A stretch of 64,000 nt of DNA. Source: Ooceraea biroi. Taxonomy: Eukaryota; Arthropoda; Insecta; Hymenoptera; Formicidae. This document shows, piece after piece, positions 20,913 to 32,196 of the stretch (its first letter is position 1; every line of letters starts with the position of its first letter). The stretch spans positions 1,798,833 to 1,862,832 of the forward strand of contig NC_039513.1 in the NCBI RefSeq assembly GCF_003672135.1, read 5' to 3'. The notes beneath the pieces were generated by a model, which saw only the letters and a program-made list of their open reading frames with translations, was not told the DNA's origin and ran no database searches. The translations under genes were made by a program, and so were the position numbers.

Positions 20913-21856
20913 CTCACAGGATGTGTGGGTGGAAAACGCTTTTTTTCATGTCTTTCCGTGTCGAAATAAACGGTGTCCAACTGCACGGTGCACAATTGAA
21001 CACTAATTTGCATTGCAAGTACACACGCGTTTAATTACGCGCACTTTGACGTCACCGCGCATGCTCAGTCAGTGTGCGCTACGCCCGTAGATTGCCGGTA
21101 TGACAGATTTCCTAACCCCGAAACTGTCATTTTTCAGTAGGTGATAACTTTCTTTCTAGTTGAGAGCGACGATTTTCCTTCTCGCAATCGTATTTTTTCA
21201 TCAAAATAAACGATATTGTAAAGTTTGAACGAAATCGGCGAGGAAGAGACTCTCCTTAAGTATTACCGGTTCTGGCTCTGGAATTTTCAACAGTTTGTCT
21301 TTTAGTTGAGAAAAAATGTAGTATTTGCAAATACTCCCCCATCAGAGCATCGACCGTTTGATCCAACATCTACCATAATAAACTCATAATTGACATTTAC
21401 AATTGCCATAAGTATAACACTAAATGTATTTTTATAATTAAAATAGTATGAGCTATATCCGACAGGTTTTCGTATCTGTATATGCTGCCCATCTATAGCT
21501 CCTATGCAGTGGGGATAATTCCATAGCTGTTCAAATTCTGTAGCTATTTGTTTCCATCCATTTTCGTCTTGTGGAATCTTAAAAACAAATTGCAAAATTA
21601 ATTAATATTGTGATCGAAATTGCTACTAGAGAATGCAGTAATTGTCTTAAAATGAATTACATTGACTTAAAAAATAGTCCCTCATTTATTGTATATTAAT
21701 ATAGCTCAGTGTATGTATATGTATATTTCCTATTATAATATTATTTATTACATTATATAATTTCAGGAAAATACTGCCATTGAAGATGATACGCAATCTA
21801 GGGAGAGGTCAGCAACACCAATTCAAAATCCTCGATGAAAAATATTTAAGAACAAG

Positions 21857-22245
21857 TGTTCGGACAAACCTACTCAACCTATGTCTAAATATCCGCTTAA
21901 AATATGTTTGGCGAACAGCTGTTTCACATCTGTAATGTAACCCTGAACTCGAATCACTAGCGCGATGTCGCGTCTCTATTTTTGTTTTGAACTTACACAT
22001 CAGCAATGTCCAGGTACCCGATCTAAACCCGCGTAGTCACTATCTTATACCCCCACCATCTGAAAGAACACTCGAGTGATCGAACACAAAGCAATCACCT
22101 TCTCGAATCTAGTATGTACTCGGCAGTTGGCTTAAATAGACATAGAATCTAATCTACAAAATAATCGGCTAATTCATTTCTACCCAGCTCTTCCTGACTC
22201 ACCAGTCACCGGATTACCGTTCCTCTCTTGTTCTATCTTTCAACA
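21857..22245 (+). repeat. Left LTR of the BEL/Pao element
   Basis: 389 bp, TG...CA ends. By eye it differs from the right LTR at about 9 sites (about 2.3%), all substitutions. Confidence 0.93.
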
Positions 22246-22453
22246 TAAATTTTGGTCCTTCGAGCCGGATACGGTACGGTCTCAAATTGAGAAGAGCTAC
22301 GGAATTCCGTTACCGCATGTAAAGAGTGGCCGCGTGATACGGACGCGAACGGTCACGAGTGGTGTGAAAGTGACTCGATCTCGCGCTTACTCCGAGGAGC
22401 GCTCCCTGTGCGGAAAGGTAAATTGCTCGTTTATAAAGTGAAAAGAAACCACG

Positions 22454-23470
22454 ATGGCATCTGGTGAAAAAATGAAAAAGGTGATCGCGAAACAAATGGA
22501 TCTTTTCGGCCTCATCTCTCGAACCATCGAAAACCTCGAAAAGAAAGGCGCCGCGAAGCGCACGCGTGGTAACGTAACCAGCCGTATCGATAATTTAAAG
22601 ATGAACTGGGCGAAATTTGTAAAAATGGATGAGGCAGTGCGGGATTACATGGATGCCGAGTCGGCCAAGCTTCTTTATTTTATGGAAGGAGTTCGTGAAC
22701 AATGCGAGGAAAAATTCATCGAGGCGCACGGCGATCTTCTGGACATTCTGCATGAACTGACAGCACCGGCCGGGGAAAAACCGTCGATCTCGGACTCACC
22801 TCAGGCTATCTCTGGATGTTCTCACTCACGTGATCTCCCAAAAATTTCTCTGCCAACCTTCGCAGGCGATTACCTGCAATGGCGAAGTTTCCGAGACTTA
22901 TTTTCGTCCATGATCATCGACAACTTGGACATTTCAGAAGTAGAAAAGCTCCATTACCTCAAGACCAGTCTTCTCAACGAGCCAGCTCAACTGTTAAAAA
23001 ACATCCCGGTATCTACAGAAAACTTCCAACGAGCTTGGACTACGCTCACGGCTCGGTATGAAAACACCCGAATTTTAATCGATACACAACTCGTGCAATT
23101 CTTCTCAGCTCGCTGCGCGAAGGCCGAGTCTTCGCAAAATCTCAAGCGACTTCATGGCGATATAACCGAGGCAATCGGCGCATTGACCTCTCTCGGCTGT
23201 CCCACTGAACATTAGGATCATATCTTAGTCTACATTGTTGCTCGGAAGCTCGACACGGAGTCTCTTAAACAGTCGGAAACGACAATAAGCGAGTCCAGCG
23301 TTTACGCGAATTTCGAGCAGCTTGACAGTTTTATTCTACGAAGAATAAATACTCTCGAAGCGGTTGAGCGCGCTCCCGGCCGGAAGGGCGGATCTGCAAA
23401 CGGCAACTCATCTCGTGTCGCGACACCAGAAGCCCGCGCTCATAATGCCATTTCTCATGATCAAAAGTGT
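22454..23470 (+). pseudogene. BEL/Pao gag (capsid region) with one stop
   Basis: The frame starts MASGEKMKKVIAKQMD about 210 bp after the left LTR. It carries a coiled N-terminus and the DUF1759-type capsid region typical of BEL/Pao gag (LPKISLPTFAGDYLQWRSF, KLHYLKTSLLNEPAQLL, AWTTLTARYEN). A TAG at 23213-23215 interrupts the frame after LGCPTEH. The same frame continues without shift into the zinc-knuckle and protease region, so this is a single nonsense change, probably from TGG. Gag and pol form one continuous reading frame in this family. Confidence 0.88.
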
Positions 23471-26083
23471 GTGCTGTGCGGTGCGAATCATTATATATCG
23501 AACTATCCGCAATTTATTGCGAAGCAGGCAACTCAACGACGCGAATTCGTCATCTCACGAAAACTCTGCTTTAACTGCCTCGGGCCGCATCAAGTAAAAG
23601 CGTGTCGATCGACCAAGCGATGTCGTCAATGTCAAATAAATCATCACACTCTACTCCACGGAAATCGCTCTTCCGCCGACAACGAATCGCCTTCCGCGCT
23701 CCCGACGGCTCAATCCTCGCCGGCTAGCAGTCAAACCTCCTCGACTGAAAGCGCGTTGCGACCCTCTCCGAGCACGCGAGAATCTACTCTCGGCTCAGCA
23801 GCTCTGCAAATCTCGAGTCATCTAGCCTTGCTGACGGTAATTCGTAGATCACCCGTTATTTTCGCAACGGTTCAAGTTAATGTGACGTCCCGAGCCGGAA
23901 AACAAGTTCGCGTGCGAGCTCTTCTGGATCAGGGCTCGGAAGCCTCCTTTGTATCGGAATCTCATGTACAACTTCTTCAGCTTCCACGACGGCCAGCCTC
24001 CGTTCCAATCATCGGAATCGGAGCACATCGATCCAGTCATGCTCACGGAAAAACAACACTTAAGATCTCATCACGAGTCATCTCAACGGTTCATCTCCAC
24101 GTCGAAGCTCTTATTTTGTCGAGCATCACAGCCTATCTTCCACCTAGAGTAAGTCTGCCGCTCAATTGGCCACATCTCTCAGGAGTACAGTTGGCTGACC
24201 CGGACTACCTAGCACCAGGAAAAATCGATATCCTTCTTAGCGCCAATGTCTACTCCAAAATCCTCGAAGAGGGACTTCGTCGTGGACCGCCAGACGCACC
24301 AATCGCTCAACGTACCTCACTAGGGTGGATTCTCTCGGGACCCGTCGCGGCCGATGACGAGCAACCAACATCACAGGTTTCCAGTTTTCAATGTACTTCC
24401 GACTTCGAGCTCTCGACTCTCATGCAAAAATTTTGGATACAGGAAGACACGGTTCAAATGGCGCCGTCACTGTCGCCTGACGAAATTCAATGTGACAATC
24501 ACTTCATCGCTACACACATCCATGCCTCGGACGGCAGATTCATCGTGCAATTACCACTCAGAACTCTTCCGGCTACCTTTGGCGACTCAAAAGACATCGC
24601 GCTTCGAATGCTCCTGCGTATGGAAAGACGGTTCCAATCGGACAATGTTCTCAAAACTCAGTATATCGAATTTCTTCGCGAATATGAGGATCTCGGTCAC
24701 ATGCGCGAATCCTTCAGCAACGAAAAATCAACTTTCTCGTGCGAATTCTATCTCCCACACCACGGAGTGCTTCGACCCAGTAGCTCGACTACGAAATTAC
24801 GAGTAGTCTTTAACGGATCGCAAAAAACGAGCTCAGGGAAGTCATTGAACCAGTGCTTGCACATAGGACCGAAACTCCTCACTGATCTCGTTGATGTTCT
24901 GCTTCGATGGCGCCTCCATCAGTATGTTTTCGCTGCCGACATTACAAAACTGTACCGACAAATCCAGGTGCATGAAGACGATTGGCCATTACAACAGATA
25001 CTCTGGCGAGAATCTTCTCATGACAAGATTCGCTCGTTCGTTCTGTGCACCGTCACTTATGGGCTCGCCTGCGCACCTTATCTAGCCTTACGCTGCTTAC
25101 ACCAACTCGCGGACGAGAATTCCAGAACTCACCCAAGAGCAGCTAACATCATTCGTCGGCAATCTTATGTGGACGACATTCTAGCCGGAGCTGACTCTAT
25201 CGAAGACGCTCAGGAGAGTATCCGTCAAATCCAACACGTTCTCAGGGCGGGCGGGTTTCCTCTACGAAAGTGGATGGCCAATTGTCCCGCAGTTCTCGCA
25301 CAGATTCCTGAACAAGACCGGGAAGAAGCAACTCTCTCCCTTGACGATCGCACATTTCGAACACTAGGAATAAGCTGACATCAACAGTCGGACCTTTTTT
25401 TCTTCTCAGCACCAACTCTATCAAACGCTGACGCAGTAAATAAACGTACAGACCTCTCTCAAATCGCGCAGCTGTTCGATCCGCTCGGGTAGCTCGCTCC
25501 GATTATTATCGTCGCAAAAATTTTCATGCAAGAACTCTGGGTTATTCGACTCGAGTGGGACGAGGATCTTCCCCACGAACTCACCTGCCGATGGAGATCA
25601 TACTTACAAGGTCTTACATTCGTTTCCGCGATCACCATTCCGCGATGGCTCGGGTACTCAGACTCGGTGCTTGACGTTGAAATCCATGGATTTGCGGACG
25701 CCTCCCAACTCGCTATGGCTACCGTTGTCTATCTGCGTGTTCTCCGGGATCTCGATGATATTCACGTTAGACTCGTGTGTTCTAAAACGAGAGTCGCACC
25801 TCCAAAACACGTAACCATCCCGCGACTCGAACTTTGTGCGGCTGTCCTCCTTGTGCGACTCGTTACTCAAGTGCGAAAGACCCTCCGTTTCGAAGAAGCC
25901 TCAACGCATCTGTGGACGGATTCCACGGTCGCGCTCTTGTGGATTCGCAGCCATCCATCCCGGTGGAAGAATTACGTTCGCAACCGAGTCTCCAAGATTC
26001 AAGAGCTATCGAATTCACGGTGGCACCACGTACCAGGTGATCAGAATCCTGCCGATATAGTGTCAAGAGGCACTACTCCTTAA
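23471..26083 (+). pseudogene. BEL/Pao pol: zinc knuckles, protease, RT, RNase H
   Basis: This continues the gag frame. It contains knuckle-like CVLCGANHYIS and CFNCLGPHQVKAC, an aspartic protease (VRALLDQGSEASF), RT motifs (FAADITKLYRQIQVHEDD, then YVDDILAGADS with the catalytic pair) and RNase H-like sequence (EIHGFADASQLAMATVVY, HLWTDSTVALLWIRSHP). In-frame stops occur at 25376-25378 (after LGIS), 25490-25492 (DPLG-stop-LAP) and 26081-26083. The first two fall where tryptophan is usual, and the third fits CAA to TAA. No frameshift is seen in this part. The polyprotein cannot be made in full. Confidence 0.88.
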
Positions 26084-27748
26084 GTTCTCGGAGCCAATGA
26101 ACTCTGGTGGTCCGAACCGAGCTGGCTGCGTCAATCATCGGCTAGTTGGCCTGAGCCCACACCTCCGGTCGACAGAACACTAGCACTCAACGAGAGCTCA
26201 ACAGCTTGCATGACGATCCAACTCGTGGACAAAACACCATCAAACTTCCTCATCGATTGCTACTCCTCTCTGTCTCGACTGCTCAGAATCACGACACATT
26301 GCCGACGAGCAATTCAACGATTTAAAAAACCAAAATCATCTGAGGCATACTCCCGCCCGCTCAACCCGAAGAGCTCGAGGAATCCTTGATGCACTGGATA
26401 AAATACACGCAGACCAGATCGTTTTCAAAGGACATCGAGCATCTTAAACAAAAAAGGCCTCTCGACAGATCGTCGCATCTACACAAACTGACTCCATTTC
26501 TCGACTCAGCTGGACTACTGCGACTAGGCGGTCGACTGCGCTTTGCCCCGCTTCATCCTGATCAACGGAACCCGTTCATACTCCCTCGTGAATTGCCGCT
26601 CACCACTCTTCTTATCCGCCATCATCATCTCGCGACGCTCCACGGCGAAACCCAACTCACTCTAGCCTCCCTACGACAACGATTTTGGATCCTCGGTGGA
26701 CGAGTACCTATTCGGATGTTCATACATCGATGCCTAACGTGTGTGCGTCATCAGGCATCCACTCTTCAGCAACGCATGGGTCAACTGACCCTGTCCCGTG
26801 TAACTCCGGCTCGCGCCTTCCTTAATACTGGAGTAGACTACGCCGGACCGTTTACTCTGAAAACTTTTCGCGGACGAGGCGCAAAACGGTATAAGGGATT
26901 CTTAATCCTTTTCATATGTCTCCTCATCGGCAGTACACCTCGAGGTTGCCACCGATTACTCCACGGCTGGCTTTCTAGCTGCTTACAGGCGTTTTGTCAG
27001 CCGCCGAGGGATTTGTTCTACGCTCACCAGCGACTGCGGCACAAATCTCATCGGCGCTGATCGGGAACTACGACAATTATTCGCGGCCGCCTCTAAAGAC
27101 TGGAGTCATCTTGCTAATGTCCTAGCAAACGACGGAACCTGCTGGAAATTCAACCCACCCGCTGCCCCTCATTGCGGCGGAAAATGGGAGGCCGGAGTTA
27201 AATCGACTAAGCATCATCTAAAACGTATCATCGGTGACACGGTCTTAACCTACGAGGAATTCGCCACGTTGCTTGCTCAGATTGAAGCGGTTCTCAATTC
27301 GCGGCCACTCGGCGCGCTCTCTGATGATCCAAACGACCTCTCAGCATTAACTCCAGGGCATCTTCTCATCGGCACAGCGCTCACGACGATACCGGAACCT
27401 ACATTGATCGAGCTGCCCGACACTCGGTTGTCTCGTTGGCAACTTTTACAGAAAATGACCGAATCCTTCTAGCTGCGATGGTCTCAAGAATACGTACATC
27501 AGCTTCAAACTCTACCGAAATGGCAAAAGGCTCAAACATCTATCGGAACGGGGTCCTTGGTGCTTGTCAGGGATGAGCGTTATCCACCGACAAAGTGGCC
27601 GTTAGCTCGCGTTATTGAGACGCACCCCGGCCAAGACGGTCTAGTGCGAGTCGTAACAGTGAAGACTCAATGCTCGATTTTGAAGCGACCAATCACAAAA
27701 CTGTGTCTGTTACCTATTGAAACCCAATCTAATAAGACCGCGTCATAA
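26084..27748 (+). pseudogene. BEL/Pao integrase region, frameshifted
   Basis: The reading moves to other frames. 26386-27060 holds the integrase zinc-binding region (HHHLATLHGETQLTLASLRQ, CLTCVRHQA) and the start of the core (FLNTGVDYAGPF). A shift near 26930 leads to the remaining core (CGTNLIGADREL; PPAAPHCGGKWEAGVKS with the catalytic E) and the C-terminal part (PGHLLIGTAL, WPLARVIETHPGQDG). A TAG at 27470-27472 interrupts MTESF-stop-LRW, again at a tryptophan position. At least two indels and one stop make it inactive. Confidence 0.85.
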
Positions 27749-27889
27749 CATTACAGCACTACTTCGGAACACAACCCTTTCGTTGAAACTCGCAGATTAA
27801 TATGTAGTATACGTTTTCTTCAATAATCAGGCGGCGCGAGATTGTCCACTCAGTTTGTCAACCAACAAGGTTGACAAGTCGGGAGGAAA
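27749..27889 (+). other. BEL/Pao 3' untranslated region
   Basis: Short AT/GC-mixed stretch between the end of the integrase frame and the right LTR. A purine-rich GGGAGGAAA directly before the LTR is the polypurine-tract position. Confidence 0.6.
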
Positions 27890-28278
27890 TGTTCGGGCAA
27901 ACCTACTCAACCTATGTCTAAATATCCGCTTAAAATATGTTTGGCGAACAGCTGTTTCACATCTGTAATGTAACCCTGAACTCGAATCACTAGCGCGATG
28001 TCGCGTCTCTATTTTTGTTTTGAACTTACACATCGGCAATGTCCAGGTACCCGACCTAAACCCGCGTAGTCACTATCTTATACCCCCACCATCTGAAAGA
28101 ACATTCGAGTGATCGAACACAAAGCGATCACCTTCTCGAATTTAGTATGTACTCGGCATTCGGCTTAAATAGACATAGAATCTAATCTACAAAATAATCG
28201 GCTAATTCATTTCTACCCAGCTCTTCCTGACTCACCAGTCACCGGATTACCGTTCCTCTCTTGTCCTATCTTTCAACA
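27890..28278 (+). repeat. Right LTR of the BEL/Pao element
   Basis: 389 bp, same length as the left LTR, and followed directly by the ACAAG duplication. Confidence 0.93.
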
Positions 28279-28732
28279 ACAAGGAAATCGAAGATAAAAG
28301 AAATGAACTCCTTTCAATGGCTTGTGAACATCTACGTACGAGCAATGATGAAGCTAATATTTTAGGGAAATCTTGAGCACTAGAATATATGAAGTTACAA
28401 CCTGACCAACAAATATTAGCCAAAAAAGCTATCAATGATATTTTATTTGAAGCTCGGCTTGGTACATTACATAGATATTCAATAGTTATCAATGGCCCTT
28501 CGAATTCTCCACAAATGCCAAGACCATCTTCTACATGTTCTAATCGTACTTTTGCTTATAACACAACACCTGTACCTATGCCTCTATATCCCCCTTTAGT
28601 TTCTACGCCCCTCCCTTCCCCTACCGACACATCATACAATGGACAAGAATATATTTATAATGTTATGAGGGATTCACAATATTAATAATATTATGTTCCA
28701 GTTATTATAAGTATATATATAAAAGCATTTAA

Positions 28733-29939
28733 GGGGTAACACCTATGTAACCGGCTGAAAAAGAGGTCTATTTTTGGAAATTTTTTTTGATTTACTGAAT
28801 CGTGCTGTCAAAAAATGAGTTTGATAACTTAATGAGGCATGTCAAAAAGTACAAAAAATAATTTTTTCATAATTAAATTTTACAAAATGGTGGATTTGCA
28901 GCAGTGTGAAGGAGACAGTCGATTTGGCAAGGTGGTCCGCGGCTAGCAGCATAAATGCCGTAATTTTTGGTTTAGAACCAAAAAACAATTTTTTTCATTT
29001 TCTTTACTTCAATACCTAGAGAAATACGTAGCCGTTTTTGAAAATATTGATTTTTGATAAAATGGCGGAGTTTTAAAAAAAATCCAATTTTTCACAAAAA
29101 AAGTTGAGTAAAATCAGCTGTAACTAAAAAAATTTTTAACTTATCAAAAAAATCCTACGTATTTCTGTAGAAAATTGTATTTTTTAGATACTGTTAAAAT
29201 TTGAAGTAAATTGGTTAAAAATTATTTGAGTTCTACTGCTAGCCAACTTTAAAAATGCTGTTTTGAGAAAAACGCGTTTAAAGTTTCGAATGTTGATATT
29301 TTTAGATTAACTATTGAAATTTTTTACTTGTAGTGAATTTACCTTTAGTCTGCGATCCCAGGACCATAAAGTTGCCCTTCAACAGCAAGATTTTCATCCT
29401 CTTCGTCTTTTCTCGCAGATTTTAAGCTCAAGCGAGCCTCTTTCGCTGCATCGCTGAGTGAGCGATCGGAGAGCTTGATGCTTTTTGAAGTATATACTTT
29501 CTTTCCTTTGTCACTCATTGTCACTTTTACACGAAACTTTACAAAATAATTATTAAACAACGGTATTTAAATTATACAGTAAGAATCAAGGAGACGCTCA
29601 ATGCGCGTCCGACTAGCGTCTTGTCAACAGCTGTAGTGCGAGAGTTATACTAATACATCTGAAAGAAATAGAGTACTCATAACATCAATACGCTTATTCG
29701 ACAGCTTAGAATCGTCACAGATACCTGCAGGTAAAAATATTTGTACCCTACGAACCCAAATGTTTCGAAGTACCGCGCGCTCTAGCAGCACTGTGGTGAG
29801 GCGCTTGGCGCGAGAGCCTATAACTTTGGGAAAAAAAGTTTAATCGCCATAAAACCACTTGCACTTCATTTTTAAGACCTTAAAGTGTATTTTAAAAGAA
29901 AAAAACGATTTTTTGAAAATTTTACATAGGTGTTACCCC
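28733..29939. mobile_element. TTAA element K1 (1207 bp), non-autonomous, Kolobok-like
   Basis: The 18-bp ends GGGGTAACACCTATGTAA face each other and are flanked by TTAA at 28729-28732 and 29940-29943. TTAA duplications with G-run ends occur in the Kolobok and piggyBac superfamilies. The internal ORF relates to the PF20700-type protein of the neighbouring element, so I favour Kolobok-like. It lies in the intron of the Harbinger transposase, directly after the donor site. Confidence 0.8.
29345..29518 (-). pseudogene. Deletion-fused N- and C-terminus of a K-type transposase
   Basis: MSDKGKKVYTSKS resembles the start of the K3 protein (MSDKVYRSHKGKK). It runs directly into RSLSDAAKEARLSLKS and ends EGQLYGPGIAD, which matches the K3 C-terminus (RSLTDAAKDARRASRS ... 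EGQLYGAGIA). The whole catalytic region is missing, so the element is an internally deleted derivative. The 57-codon frame is open. Confidence 0.75.
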
Positions 29940-30574
29940 TTAAGTTACCTTAATATTCTTTTTGAGAGTCTTTATTAAAGCATCACAAGTTTCCATTATT
30001 ATTTTTCCAATTGTCTGCGGCGCTAGTGCAGTTGAAAATTTCAGATCTTCAAAACTCTGTCCGGCTGCAAGAAATCGTACTGTTGTTGAAAGCCTCTCGT
30101 TAGCAGAAATTGCATCTCTCATTACCCTGTTTTCTTTTTGTATTAGCGGCGAAACCATATCCAATAACTCCAAAAATGTTGGATACTCCATTCGCATAAA
30201 ATTATTGTAATCCGCAGGAGAGATTATTATTAGTTCTTGTAATAAATTTTGATTCGTAAATGTGGCACGTTTTTTATACCATTCTTTCGTCCAGTATTTA
30301 TGTGTTCTTTTTTTATTTCTTGTAGGACTACATTGTAATGCCAATATTATGGCGGCACAGGCTTCAGTAGTCATATTTCTTTTACAACATAATATATTAA
30401 AATGGAACGAAATTATTTATCACGTGCGCCCGACGAAGCGATCACCACCGAGATCTAGGCACGACTGAAATTTTGCACAATAAGTGTCAGCGTGTGTGGG
30501 ATTTTAATTTGTGCAACAATATTTTGCGCAACTACTTTTTGCGCAACATGTTTGATCGTGGATGGGCCGCTTAA

Positions 30575-30830
30575 AGCAAAGACCATTTCTGAATGTTCCA
30601 CTCTTGACTTTGAAATAATAATTCGGAACTACCTACTGTTTGACCTTGAAATTACGTAACCAACAACATGGAGTCTGAAAATTTGTCGATCTTTCCTATA
30701 CAGTCAAAGTTAATTTCACTATTTAGAATATTCACATGACCTTAGAAATTGATCCCAAGGAAATTGATCCGCGTGGTACAACTTGAGCAATGGGTATTGT
30801 AACTTTCAAGCCTTATAACTCGAAAAGTAC
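30575..30830. other. Presumed continuation of the DD41D mariner, no ORF
   Basis: This lies between the Harbinger right end and the TTAA of K3. It shares short motifs with 15690-15720 (TTTGACCTTG) but has no recognisable terminus. Confidence 0.4.
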
Positions 30831-32196
30831 TTAAGGGGTTTCACTACAGTAAAATTTTCAAAACATCGAAAAATGTTTTTTTGCATTAAATGATGCTTTA
30901 GAGTCTTAAAAATAAGGTGCAATTGGTCTTATATGTGAAAAATTTTTTTAAAGTCATTTTAGAACCGATTTTGTAAAGTGATACATAGCACAACATCGAA
31001 CATTTCGGAACAGTGCGCAGCGGTTCAAGATTTCTAAGCTCCGTAAAATACATTATATCAATTTTCAATGAATAGCAAGCTTCAGTATGTAAGTATAGTA
31101 GATGGTGCTAATCTTTTATAGCTTCCAACGCCATCTATTCAATAAAGAAATACACTATATAGCATCAATATAACCGTTGAAGCCACGCTGTTCGTACGTT
31201 ACAGGACGCTTGTTTTGAATACTTGATAGTCGCTGCTCCAGTTCTTGTTATCACTTACTTTTTCAATAATTGTCATCATCATGAGTGATAAAGTGTACAG
31301 ATCACATAAAGGTAAAAAAGAGAAAACTTGGTCTTCGAAAAGAAGTAAAATTTCAAATAGGCGGCCGCTGAATCGATACGAGATTGAAGCAGAATCTGAG
31401 AGCGTCAGTACATCCGCAAACAAACTGAAGCTGTCTGAAGACAATTATGACATTGAAGTGAACGCATCATTTGGATACCGACTGATAAACTTTGTTGCAG
31501 TTTTTTCTGCACTTTCTGAAATTATTGTTTGTAAACAGTGCGGGAAAAATGTGGTTTAGGCTTCACAATTGTAGTTACTTGCAGAGAGTGCGACAACGTT
31601 TTTATAAATAGTTGTCCCTTAATTAATAACTCATACGAGGTTAACCGCCGAATAGTACTTGCAATGCGTTTATTGGGAATTGGTTTAAACGGCATTATTA
31701 AATTTTGTGCATTTATGGATCTTCCACGGCCGGTTTTTCAAACATGTTATGATCGTATTATTCAAAACATTTTTGTCGTAACGGAAACTGTTCGTGCAAA
31801 ATGTATTAAGAAAGTAGCTGAAGAGGAGAAGAAACTATCTATAGAAAAAGGACAGACTAATGGGATTACTGTGTCCGATGATGGGTCGTGGAGGGAGCGG
31901 GGATTTTCGTCGCTCTATGGATTAGTCACGCTCATCGGGTGGTACACTGGCAAAGTGGTCGACGTTCTTGTTAAATCGAAATATTGTAAGGTCTGCGAAT
32001 ATTGGAAAAAGAAGGAGGATACTGCAGAATATCAAGAATGGGCGAAGTCGCATTCGGAGCAGTGCCAAGCGAATCATGAGGGGTCAGCTGAAAAGATGGA
32101 AATGGATGCAGTTGTCGAGATGTTTTTACGCTCCGAAACTCTTCATAATGTTAAATATTCCCATTACATCGGCGATGGAGACAGCAAGACTTTTAA

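Larger units (their letters stand above)
18861..21267 (+). mobile_element. Merlin DNA transposon (2407 bp), apparently complete
   Basis: Terminal inverted repeats of about 227 bp run from GGTAATACTTAAGGAGAGTC at 18861 and end with the complement at 21267. They are flanked by AGTTCTGG (18853-18860) and GGTTCTGG (21268-21275), an 8-bp duplication with one mismatch. The encoded IS1595-like transposase and the 8-9 bp duplication fit the Merlin superfamily. It sits in the transposase exon of the Harbinger element. Confidence 0.9.
21857..28278 (+). mobile_element. BEL/Pao LTR retrotransposon (6422 bp)
   Basis: Two 389-bp LTRs (TGTTCGG...TTTCAACA) enclose gag-pol. Identical 5-bp duplications ACAAG lie at 21852-21856 and 28279-28283. 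The sequence after the left LTR, TTTGGTCCTTCGAGCCGG, has the form usual for BEL/Pao leaders and primer-binding sites. Gag with a DUF1759-like region, aspartic protease, RT, RNase H and integrase follow in BEL/Pao order. It inserted into exon 2 of the Harbinger MADF gene. Confidence 0.95.
17852..28685 (+). pseudogene. Harbinger MADF (Myb/SANT-like) protein, two exons, split by BEL/Pao
   Basis: Exon 1 (17852-18259) encodes MVSFNDNKEFWCDFIEIYKG and a MADF-type DNA-binding domain (FWCDFIEIYKGLPVLW, YKILTEKLKTIVPDA, LRTSYRKELDKIKKS), then an acidic stretch. The donor is TCG|GTACGT. Exon 2 starts after TTTCAG at 21767, is cut at 21856 by the BEL/Pao insertion, and resumes at 28284 in frame after the ACAAG duplication. 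It carries the C-terminal motif KLQPDQQILAKKAINDILFE and ends at 28685. The joined frame has 300 codons with two TGA stops (21836, 28374), both where a tryptophan is expected. In Harbinger elements this partner protein helps the transposase enter the nucleus and bind the ends. It is inactive here. Confidence 0.82.
18573..30374 (-). pseudogene. Harbinger DDE transposase (DDE_Tnp_4 type), two exons, interrupted
   Basis: Exon 1 (30374-29949) encodes MTTEACAAIILALQ and the N-terminal helical region (EYPTFLELLDMVSPLI, NERLSTTVRFLAAGQSFED) and ends at the donor AAG|GTAACT. Exon 2 starts at 21577 after TTTTTAAG with IPQDENGWKQIA. It contains the first catalytic D (HCIGAIDGQHI), is split by Merlin (21267-18861), and continues 18852-18573 with the second D (VFVADDAFPL) and the E (RRIVENTFGIM). 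A frameshift lies in a T run near 21311. Removing Merlin with one 8-bp duplication restores the reading through EPELLLNFND. The intron holds MADF exon 2, the BEL/Pao element and a TTAA element. Confidence 0.82.
17614..30571. mobile_element. PIF/Harbinger element enlarged by three nested insertions
   Basis: The ends AGCGGCCCATCCACGATCAA (17614) and its complement (30571) are flanked by TAA, the 3-bp duplication typical of PIF/Harbinger. Just inside the left end the terminal motif recurs inverted (to about 17682), giving a terminal hairpin. The element encodes a MADF-domain protein on the plus strand and a DDE transposase on the minus strand. Subtracting Merlin, BEL/Pao and the TTAA element with one duplication each leaves about 2.9 kb, the usual Harbinger size. 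Confidence 0.9.

Noticed and set aside
18861..21267. TTAA as the duplication of the Merlin element
   Set aside because: TTAA lies inside the palindromic end; the 8-bp GTTCTGG-type flanks are outside it, and only their removal restores the Harbinger reading frame.
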